From Candidatus Rokuibacteriota bacterium (GTDB taxonomy: Bacteria > Methylomirabilota > Methylomirabilia > Rokubacteriales > JACOUJ01): DNA of 5,445 bases. The notes beneath the pieces were generated by a model, which saw only the letters and a program-made list of their open reading frames with translations, made no database searches and was not told where the DNA came from. Positions 1 to 4,926 of this stretch are shown here, in pieces (within the stretch, counting starts at the first letter, position 1; each line of letters opens with the position of its first letter). Location: assembly GCA_016177865.1 (NCBI GenBank), contig JACOUJ010000060.1, positions 1 through 5,445 on the forward strand, read 5' to 3'. Position numbers and translations under genes: made by a program.

Positions 1-29
1 CCCCGAAGTTCCGGGACAAAGTTCGCCTG

Positions 30-58
30 GCACTGACAGAATTTGTCATGTCAGGTGC
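30..58. promoter_or_regulatory. Bulged hairpin / operator-like inverted repeat downstream of the receiver-MshEN gene
   Basis: GCAC-TGACA (30-38) pairs with TGTCA-G-GTGC (49-58), giving nine base pairs with one bulged G around a ten-base loop. The same left arm also forms a second, symmetrical palindrome, TGACA-N5-TGTCA (34-48), because TGTCA occurs twice in tandem (44-53). The element lies about 50 bases past the stop codon of the minus-strand gene. No T-run follows on either strand, so it is not a standard intrinsic terminator. It could be an operator for a gene to the left of the window or a 3'-end structure. The repeat is directly visible; its role is inferred. Confidence 0.35.
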
Positions 59-106
59 GATCCGGTATGTTCCGGGTCGCCAAATCCCCCGGCTCCTTCG
101 TGAGGA

Positions 107-1885
107 TCAGAAGGTCGACAATCTCCACGGGACGGAGCCCCGGAACAGTTGTTGCCGCGTCTCCTCGGTCATATGCCACAATTCGGTGCTCCATCGCTCC
201 GGCTCACGTCGAATTGAAAGCAGCGCCCCAACTGAGTCGCCGAGAAGCTGCGGGGGAAGATGGAGGGAGACCAGGTGCTGCCAGGCGGCCGTCGCGGAAT
301 CAAACGGGAGTCCGCCGACGACGACGCATTGGGCGGCTGAGCGGAGAGCGGCAAGGCAGACTTCGGCGGTGCTTACGTCCTCAACGAGGATCACTTCTGG
401 CGGATGCGAGAGAAGCGCAGTCACAGCGTCCTCGAATTGCTCGTTGGCCTCGACCTGAATCATAGAAGGAATGTCGAAGGCCGTGAGACGCTCGATCGCG
501 ACGATTTGTTTCCCCTTGTCGGCGGCCGCCTGTGCCACGGCGTAGAGCCCGGCAGCCCGGCTCATCGGATCTCTGGACGAAACGAGGAAGAGCCCACGGC
601 CGCTCCTGAGAAGTTGACTCAACGCCGTTCTCCCGAGATCCGCCAAATCCGGGGGAAGACGGTCGTGTCGCCAGAGGACGATGGTGATGGCATCCCCCCT
701 GCGGGTGGGCAGGAAGAGGATCTCGACGTCAAACTCGTGCCCCTCGAGGCTGGTGCGGAATCGGCTCGTCTGCCATCCCGGCGCCTCCCCGAGGCCCGCC
801 AGGTCGCGAAGAGTTGAGGCCAGGGAACGCGCCATCTCCAGAGAAAGTCGACCACGCTCCACGAGCGCGCCTCGGACTCGATGACGTATCCGCACGTCGT
901 TCTCTAGGGGCTCGATGCGGATTTCAGTCAATTTCTCCCGGACCGCTGAGAGGAATATCGAGGCGACCATGGCCATTCCGCTGGCGTCGCTCGTCAGGAC
1001 GTCGGGGGGGTTATAGCCCGGAGGGCAAATCTCCCGGTACGAGGTTTGGCGGACCGGTGCTTTCGGAGGGAACACCCGGTCGAGAAGCTCGGAGATGCGC
1101 ACCGGTGAGGTGAAGGCCACTGTCACGTCGGCTCGAGTCAAGGTGCGAATATCAGCCACAGCACGCTCATTCGTTGGGTCGGCCTGAACCAGCGTCAATT
1201 CATTCCCGACTTTGATGATGGGAAGGGTCTGGTGGCGACGGAGCAGTTCCTCAGGAAAGGCCCGGGCTACCTCCACATCCACCATTTCGTCGGAGAGTTC
1301 GACGTAGGGAATCCCGAGCTGGTCGCTCAGCGCCCGGTTGAGTTGCTCCCGGGTCAGGACGCCCATCTCAACCAGAATCTCGCCGATGGGCCGCTTCGCC
1401 GTCTCCTGACGGTGGAGCACCTCGAGCAACGCATCCTCGCTGACCAGATCTTGCGCCACGAGGATCTCCCCAAGCCGGGCGGATATCGTGCGTCCTCGCT
1501 GCCCGGCCGGGAGATGCACACGGACCATCTGGATGAGGTCATCGGCTCTGAAAGGCTTGGCGAGATGACCGACGGCCCCCAGCTCTTGGCTCACCTTTTG
1601 ATAATGGGGCCCCTCCAGTCCGCTGAGCGTAATCACGGGAATCTCTCGAGTTGCCGGGTGCTCCCGAAGTTGGCCCAGAGCGGTGTACCCATCGACCCCA
1701 GGCAGCACGATGTCGAGGAGGATGAGCGCTGGGGACTGCTCGACGGCCAAGTTGAACGCAGCGTTCCCGTCCTCGGCGGTAAGGGTCCGCAAGCCATCGT
1801 GGTTCAGGGTGTTGACGATGACGTGCCTGACCTGGGGATCGTCTTCAGCGACGAGGATAAGGGGTGAGTGAGCGACGTCAGACAT
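107..1885 (-). CDS. Response regulator receiver - MshEN (c-di-GMP type) - degenerate PilB/GspE-like pseudo-ATPase
   Basis: Probable cytoplasmic signalling protein of 592 residues. Residues 9-122 form a receiver domain with acidic pocket E14/D15/D16, phospho-acceptor D58, S88 at the conserved Thr/Ser position, and K110-P111. Residues 137-160 and 166-189 match the tandem 24-residue MshEN pattern (RLGxx..., ending LxxxLxxQ) with a five-residue spacer; this family binds cyclic-di-GMP in MshE. Deviations are D146 for Gly in the first copy and P166-I167 for Arg-Leu in the second. Residues about 300-560 align colinearly with PilB/GspE: EIRIEP (321-326) for DIHIEP and GLFLV (431-435) before the P-loop. 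However, Walker A reads SRDPMSRA (437-444), the Walker B Gly-Glu reads Glu-Asp (502-503), and the TGH and STLHT histidines are missing. ATP hydrolysis is therefore unlikely. The ATPase part is short and lacks the zinc-binding cysteines of PilB. An in-frame TAA directly precedes the ATG, fixing the upstream limit; the ribosome-binding site is weak. The target is unknown, possibly pilus or secretion machinery. Confidence 0.9.
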   Translation of the reverse strand: MSDVAHSPLILVAEDDPQVRHVIVNTLNHDGLRTLTAEDGNAAFNLAVEQSPALILLDIVLPGVDGYTALGQLREHPATREIPVITLSGLEGPHYQKVSQELGAVGHLAKPFRADDLIQMVRVHLPAGQRGRTISARLGEILVAQDLVSEDALLEVLHRQETAKRPIGEILVEMGVLTREQLNRALSDQLGIPYVELSDEMVDVEVARAFPEELLRRHQTLPIIKVGNELTLVQADPTNERAVADIRTLTRADVTVAFTSPVRISELLDRVFPPKAPVRQTSYREICPPGYNPPDVLTSDASGMAMVASIFLSAVREKLTEIRIEPLENDVRIRHRVRGALVERGRLSLEMARSLASTLRDLAGLGEAPGWQTSRFRTSLEGHEFDVEILFLPTRRGDAITIVLWRHDRLPPDLADLGRTALSQLLRSGRGLFLVSSRDPMSRAAGLYAVAQAAADKGKQIVAIERLTAFDIPSMIQVEANEQFEDAVTALLSHPPEVILVEDVSTAEVCLAALRSAAQCVVVGGLPFDSATAAWQHLVSLHLPPQLLGDSVGALLSIRREPERWSTELWHMTEETRQQLFRGSVPWRLSTF

Positions 1886-2227
1886 TTAAGGCTCAGCGGT
1901 CAACCAGCCAGGGGGGGGACTCCGGAAGCTCTGCATGATCTTCCTCAAAATGATCCGTGTGTGCTGATGCACGAACGATGCCAGTCTGAGGCACGATGAG
2001 TTTGATCAAGAAATTCCTTCGGTTACGATTTTCCTCCTCGAATCACGCTTGGGTAGGTTCCTTGTCGCGTCGTGATCTCTCGGACTCGCTCAAGGAGTGG
2101 ACCACTCGAATCGGCTCAGGCCGTTAAGAGAGCGACGGCCTCCTTCGCCGGCGGGCCGAACCGGGCAATGGGCGAGTCATCGCCCTGGAAGGACGACGCC
2201 TAGCCAACTGATCAGAAAATGTCGATG

Positions 2228-2255
2228 GTGACAACAGTTGTCATCGAATTGTGAT
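2228..2255 (+). promoter_or_regulatory. Candidate sigma-70-type promoter for the exported protein/lipoprotein operon
   Basis: GTGACA (2228-2233, five of six matches to TTGACA) is followed after 16 bases by TGTGAT (2250-2255, four of six matches to TATAAT). Transcription would start near 2262, giving a leader of about 140 bases before the ATG at 2405. The -35 box lies inside the palindrome at 2229-2243, which would suit repression. The -10 match is modest, so this is only a candidate. Confidence 0.2.
2229..2243. promoter_or_regulatory. Perfect 15-base palindrome TGACAAC-A-GTTGTCA, operator-like
   Basis: The two seven-base arms are exact reverse complements around a single central A, typical of a site for a dimeric DNA-binding protein rather than an RNA hairpin. 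The outer bases form TGACA-N5-TGTCA, the same arms and spacing as at 34-48. It lies 161 bases before the start of the exported-protein gene and 343 bases before the leftward signalling gene, so it could serve either. The binding protein is not identifiable from this window. Confidence 0.4.
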
Positions 2256-2296
2256 TCGCTGGACGCTCTCGTTCAGTCGGCGTGGTCGGCCCCACT

Positions 2297-2361
2297 AAGC
2301 AAACCTCCATATTTTGGGGGGGCTTCGGTGATGTCACTTCCCTCCGGTACGATGTTTGCTT
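2297..2361 (+). promoter_or_regulatory. Possible structured 5'-leader element
   Basis: AAGCAAAC (2297-2304) and GTTTGCTT (2354-2361) are perfect reverse complements closing a 49-base interior; with one mismatch the stem extends by two more pairs. Inside, the G7 run (2316-2322) can pair with either CCTCC (2304-2308) or CCCTCC (2340-2345), giving mutually exclusive folds. A short inverted repeat, GTGA-TG-TCAC (2328-2337), is also enclosed. It would sit in the leader of the exported-protein mRNA, ending 43 bases before the ATG. I could not match it to a known riboswitch class. Confidence 0.25.
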
Positions 2362-2388
2362 GAGAGGGATACGGGAGTCCTAACCGAC

Positions 2389-2402
2389 CGGCAGAGGTGC
2401 CG
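2389..2402 (+). promoter_or_regulatory. Ribosome-binding site presented in a small hairpin loop
   Basis: CGGCA (2389-2393) and TGCCG (2398-2402) form a five-pair stem whose four-base loop is GAGG, the Shine-Dalgarno core of the gene starting at 2405. The extended AGAGGTG (2393-2399) lies five bases before the ATG, so the start codon is well supported. Whether the hairpin influences translation is not known. Confidence 0.5.
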
Positions 2403-2404
2403 AC

Positions 2405-2836
2405 ATGAAACGAAGCATTACGGTCTTATTTCTGCTGGTAGTCTCGGCGGCAACCCTTCTCCACACGTCGCTGGCCGGGGCGGATAGCCTGAGCATCGGG
2501 GTGACTATTGGGAATCCCCCTCCACCGCCTCCGATCGTGCTCCAGGCGCCACCCCAGCTTGTAGTCGTGCCGGGGACGCCGGTCTACCACGCCCCGAGCG
2601 TGTCCTTCAACTTCTTTTTCTATGCCGGACGGCACTATGTCTTTCACGAAGGGGCCTGGTTTGTCGCCACCTCCTTTGGTGGTCCGTGGACCTTCATTGC
2701 CCTCGAGCGCGTGCCCCAGCCCATCTTGGCGGTGCCCGTGGTCTACTACAAAATCCCGCCGGGCCATTGGAAGAACAAGACCGGACCGCCTCCCTGGAGT
2801 GGACCTGGCCCTGGGCGGGGGCCAAAGCACAAGTAG
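2405..2836 (+). CDS. Small exported protein with proline-rich N-terminus, function unknown
   Basis: 143 residues. A typical Sec signal peptide covers residues 1-26: basic MKRS, a hydrophobic stretch at about 5-19, and a probable signal peptidase I site at AGA|DS (24-26). The mature protein starts with a proline run (38-43) and further PP and P repeats. It continues with an aromatic core (68-97) bearing FNFFFYAGRHYVF, W85 and a GGPW motif at 92-95, then a PVVYYKIPPGHWK segment (111-123). The tail is rich in Pro, Gly and Lys. The pattern of aromatic core, GPW and PPGHxK resembles small uncharacterised periplasmic proteins of environmental bacteria, but I cannot name the family. There is no lipobox, and no cysteine at all. 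The downstream lipoprotein gene begins 73 bases later on the same strand without a visible terminator, suggesting co-transcription and a shared envelope role. The start is supported by AGAGGTG five bases upstream. Confidence 0.8.
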   Translation: MKRSITVLFLLVVSAATLLHTSLAGADSLSIGVTIGNPPPPPPIVLQAPPQLVVVPGTPVYHAPSVSFNFFFYAGRHYVFHEGAWFVATSFGGPWTFIALERVPQPILAVPVVYYKIPPGHWKNKTGPPPWSGPGPGRGPKHK

Positions 2837-2895
2837 GCGACGGCATCCCATGGGACCGACCGCCCGGGGAAGCGTCATTTGGCACGGCTTCGGTC

Positions 2896-2901
2896 GGAGG
2901 T
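2896..2901 (+). promoter_or_regulatory. Ribosome-binding site for the DUF4382 lipoprotein gene
   Basis: GGAGGT lies eight bases before the ATG at 2910. It fixes that ATG as the start, which also places a signal peptide and lipobox at the N-terminus. Confidence 0.75.
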
Positions 2902-2909
2902 AGGCGGTC

Positions 2910-3533
2910 ATGCGAGCGACACAAGGGTTCGGGCGGGTACTCCTGTTCGGCTTGACCTTCATCGCGTTTGGCTGTTCTGGTGGTGGCGGAGGGGGCTCCT
3001 CGAGCGGGCCCACCGGGGGAGCGAGTGGGGACGGGACGATCGCCGTGCTCCTCACCGACAGCCCATTTACCGAAGCTACCGCCGTGCTGGTGACGTTCTC
3101 TGAGGTCCAGGTTCATCACACGGGCGCGGGTTGGATCACGCTGCCCTTCTCGGATGGAGCCACCAGCCGGACCTGCGACTTGAAAAAGTTGACCGGCGCG
3201 ACGGATCTCCTCGGCGCCGGGTTTGCCACAGGCGGGCACTACACGATGATTCGCCTCGTGGTGTCCAGTGCCACCCTCTACAACGGCGGTAGCGCGACCG
3301 TGACGGCGTTTGCCTGTAACGCGACCGCCACGCCGCTCACCCCCACGGGGAGTCCCACGGCGGCGCCGGTCGACGTGCCCTCGGGCGAAATCAAGCTGAA
3401 CCGGGAGTTCGACCTAGCCTCAGGAGGCACGAAGAATATTCTCCTCGATTTTGACGGAGACAAATCGATCCGAGAGCGGGGCAACGGGACGTTCTTCATG
3501 CAGCCCGTGATTGCCGTCGTCAGCGTCTCTTAG
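2910..3533 (+). CDS. DUF4382-domain lipoprotein
   Basis: 207 residues. The N-terminus has basic residues (R2, R9), a hydrophobic segment (10-20) and a relaxed lipobox A-F-G-C at 19-22, so C22 is the likely lipidated residue; Ser at +2 is consistent with outer-membrane sorting in Gram-negatives. A glycine/serine-rich tether (23-41) follows. Residues 43-206 match the DUF4382 family: a first strand TIAVLLTDSP (43-52), VTFSEVQVHH (61-70) and GW (74-75), then LKKLTGATDLLGAG (91-104) and HYTMIRLVV (110-118). PSGEIKL (157-163), ILLDFDGDKSI (177-187) and FFMQPVIAVV (195-204) follow. The length is usual for the family. The function of DUF4382 is not established; a beta-rich surface or periplasmic domain is assumed. 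Two cysteines, C89 and C136, could form a disulfide. The gene follows the exported-protein gene by 73 bases, probably in one operon. No clear terminator is seen after the stop. Confidence 0.9.
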   Translation: MRATQGFGRVLLFGLTFIAFGCSGGGGGGSSSGPTGGASGDGTIAVLLTDSPFTEATAVLVTFSEVQVHHTGAGWITLPFSDGATSRTCDLKKLTGATDLLGAGFATGGHYTMIRLVVSSATLYNGGSATVTAFACNATATPLTPTGSPTAAPVDVPSGEIKLNREFDLASGGTKNILLDFDGDKSIRERGNGTFFMQPVIAVVSVS

Positions 3534-3601
3534 CCCCTGCCGCGCCCGCGAGGCCAAGAGCCCACCACACGCCAACTTCACTCACCCAGCCCGTCGATCT
3601 C

Positions 3602-3841
3602 GCATTGTCGTCAAACAGGGCGCTGAAACCTTGGCCGATCGTCTTGAAGCGCGCTCGAACATTCTTTGCTTCGTGTTTTTGATATCGCGCTCAAGAATGC
3701 CTTTTGGCGTCTTGTCAGGTCTGGCCGCTTGGCATTCCCACGTCGAGGGTTCTACGTGATCGTACCGCCAGAGTATAAGGCAGCCGGGTCAATTCCGCCC
3801 TCCTGGTTCATTCGGGTTTGATGGCCTTCTTCGGTCGGCGA
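3602..3841 (+). pseudogene. Decayed AbiEi-family (type IV toxin-antitoxin) antitoxin fragment
   Basis: Translation across three frames recovers an AbiEi-like N-terminal region. Frame one (codons in phase with 3602) gives VLKRARTFFASCF (3641-3679) and ends at a TGA (3680-3682). Removing one T from the T5 run at 3676-3680 joins it to DIALKNAFWRLVRSGRL, then PRRGFYVIVPPEY (3738-3776) and PPSWFI (3795-3812), ending at a TGA (3819-3821). One further frame change gives LMAFFGRR (3818-3841). The order winged-helix segment, PRRGFYVIVPPEY, PPSWFI, LMxFxGR is characteristic of AbiEi antitoxins, which repress their own promoter and neutralise an AbiEii nucleotidyltransferase toxin. The expected continuation (YYVGLLSAA and beyond) is absent, and the match stops at the end of the importer operon. 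No AbiEii gene is in the window. The 5' boundary is uncertain; 3534-3601 shows nothing recognisable. Family assignment rests on recalled motifs. It cannot encode a working antitoxin as it stands. Confidence 0.65.
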
Positions 3842-3845
3842 TTGC

Positions 3846-4904
3846 CTACCGGCCGAACGGCTTCTCGCGGTCCAGCCGCGCTTTGGCTTCACGCGCCACG
3901 CTCAAGTCGAAGAGCTGCTCCCGTGGAACCTTCCTCTCCACGAAGGTGTAGTAGTCATTCCAGTAGTCCTGCATCCTCAGGATCGAGTCCACTTGCGGGA
4001 TGCCGTCCTCACTGACGTACGACCAGAAGGGGGCGATGGCCTTGACCAGTTCCGGCTTATTCAGCGCCGTGTTCTTCGCCAGGATGTCCACGATGTCGGG
4101 GTGCTTGTCCGGGGCACCTGCCGCCTCGTTGAACTCCTTCACACCCCGGAGGTACGCCATCGTCCATCGCACCAGCGCCTCCCGGTTCTTCTGGAGGAAC
4201 TCCCGCCGGACCACGTAGGTCGCGATCTGGCTGTTAGGCTCGATCTGGTCTCCGTTGGCGACAATGGGCCCCCACTTGTTGTTCTGGGCGAAGAGTCCGA
4301 ACTGGTAGGCGAGGTCCGTCACGTCTACCTGCTTCTGTCCCAGCATTTTCATCAGGTCGGGCTGAGGAATGTTGATGATCCACTCCACGTCCTTGCGTGG
4401 ATCCAGACCGGCCGCCTGGAGGGCGCGGGAGGTGTTGTACTGGTTGATACTACCGGAGGCTCCCACCCCGATCTTCTTCCCCTTGAGCTTGGCAAAGTCT
4501 TTAATAGTCTTGATGCCTTGATCATAGAGCTCCTGCCGCACGTTCACGGCCAAGTAGCCGCGGCCTGGGCGGTTGTGGCCGCGATCCACGAAGATAACCA
4601 GCGGCGCCCCCCTGGCGATACTGTTGAAGAGGCTCGCGTTGGCCGTCATCAAGGCGATGTCCAGCTCTCCAGAGATCAGGGAGGGCACGGCAAAGACGCC
4701 GTCGTTGTACCCCTTGGTCTCGATGGTGAGCCCCATCTTCTCAAAGTAGCCTCGGGCTTGGGCCACGTAGAACCCGCCTCCGGTGATGAACGGCCCTTCG
4801 CCCACTCGCACCACCTGAGCCTGTGCCTCGCTGCTGAACCCCACGGGCGCGGCAACCAGCACAGCCGTCACGCATGCCAGAAACCATATCAGTCCGTGTC
4901 GCAT
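3846..4904 (-). CDS. NitT/TauT-family ABC transporter substrate-binding protein
   Basis: 352 residues; periplasmic solute-binding component of a SsuABC/TauABC/nitrate-type importer. A Sec signal peptide (residues 1-29) has a hydrophobic core at about 5-23 and an AQA|Q cleavage site (27-29). The mature protein follows the SsuA/THI5/NMT1-like fold: strand VVRVGEG (31-37), then GGGFYVAQARGYFEKMGL (42-59), a feature of the family in which the protein scans for its ligand near the N-terminus. SGELDIALM (78-86) follows. LKGKKIGVGASGS (140-152) begins the second lobe, with the hinge-region VDVTDLAY at 193-200. The C-terminal part is helical. The ligand cannot be deduced; sulfonates, nitrate, pyrimidines and other small compounds are all used by relatives. 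AAAGGAGG lies five bases before the ATG. The permease gene ends 22 bases upstream, so the two are one operon with this gene last. No cysteine lipobox is present. Confidence 0.9.
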   Translation of the reverse strand: MRHGLIWFLACVTAVLVAAPVGFSSEAQAQVVRVGEGPFITGGGFYVAQARGYFEKMGLTIETKGYNDGVFAVPSLISGELDIALMTANASLFNSIARGAPLVIFVDRGHNRPGRGYLAVNVRQELYDQGIKTIKDFAKLKGKKIGVGASGSINQYNTSRALQAAGLDPRKDVEWIINIPQPDLMKMLGQKQVDVTDLAYQFGLFAQNNKWGPIVANGDQIEPNSQIATYVVRREFLQKNREALVRWTMAYLRGVKEFNEAAGAPDKHPDIVDILAKNTALNKPELVKAIAPFWSYVSEDGIPQVDSILRMQDYWNDYYTFVERKVPREQLFDLSVAREAKARLDREKPFGR

Positions 4905-4909
4905 GCCGT

Positions 4910-4917
4910 CCTCCTTT
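4910..4917 (-). promoter_or_regulatory. Strong ribosome-binding site for the substrate-binding protein gene
   Basis: On the minus strand AAAGGAGG stands five bases before the ATG at 4904-4902, a near-perfect Shine-Dalgarno. It fixes the start and suggests high translation of the binding protein relative to the permease, as is common for these importers. Confidence 0.8.
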
Positions 4918-4926
4918 GTTATGCAG

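Larger units (their letters stand above)
1886..2404. other. Divergent intergenic region of 519 bases, rich in inverted and direct repeats
   Basis: No convincing gene was found on either strand. Visible elements are: G8 at 1911-1918 (C8 on the strand of the leftward gene, 26-33 bases before its ATG); the direct repeats CTGATGCACGA (1964-1974) and CTGAGGCACGA (1986-1996), offset by exactly 22 bases; the palindrome GAGTGG-A-CCACTC (2095-2107); the hairpin GGGCGA-GTCA-TCGCCC (2170-2185); the palindrome at 2229-2243; G7 at 2316-2322; and a closed stem at 2297-2361. A 43-codon plus-strand reading frame (1996-2127) has a GAGG four bases before its ATG but is unsupported otherwise. The promoters of both flanking genes should lie here, but no strong consensus pair is obvious for the leftward gene. 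Confidence 0.6.

Noticed and set aside
1232..1867. Long plus-strand open frame (211 codons) opposite the signalling gene
   Set aside because: Antisense to the receiver and MshEN domains, whose motifs are clear; the translation shows no family features and no convincing ribosome-binding site. It reflects GC-rich codon bias.
2297..2361. GEMM (cyclic-di-GMP) riboswitch, suggested by GCAAACC
   Set aside because: The conserved GEMM core beyond GCAAACC (GGGACGCAAAGCC-like segment and the tetraloop receptor) is absent, so only a generic structured leader is claimed.
2879..2893. Sigma-54-like TTGGCACGGCTTCGG before the lipoprotein gene
   Set aside because: The -24 half resembles TGGCAC but the -12 GC element is missing at the required spacing.
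2426..3239. Two overlapping minus-strand open frames (209 and 181 codons)
   Set aside because: Both lie opposite the exported protein and the DUF4382 lipoprotein, which have signal peptides, good ribosome-binding sites and family motifs.
3643..3695. Inverted repeat CTTGA(A)GCGCG / CGCGCTCAAG as a bidirectional terminator
   Set aside because: The loop is over 30 bases with no adjacent T-run after the stem, and the arms fall inside the antitoxin-like coding remnant, so chance symmetry is more likely.
3511..3759. 82-codon plus-strand open frame overlapping the lipoprotein stop
   Set aside because: It begins inside the lipoprotein gene in another frame, and its translation lacks the AbiEi motifs, which lie in the other two frames.
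3772..3792. Minus-strand TTGACC and TATACT boxes
   Set aside because: The spacer is only nine bases, far too short for a sigma-70 promoter, and no minus-strand gene follows; the bases are part of the antitoxin remnant.
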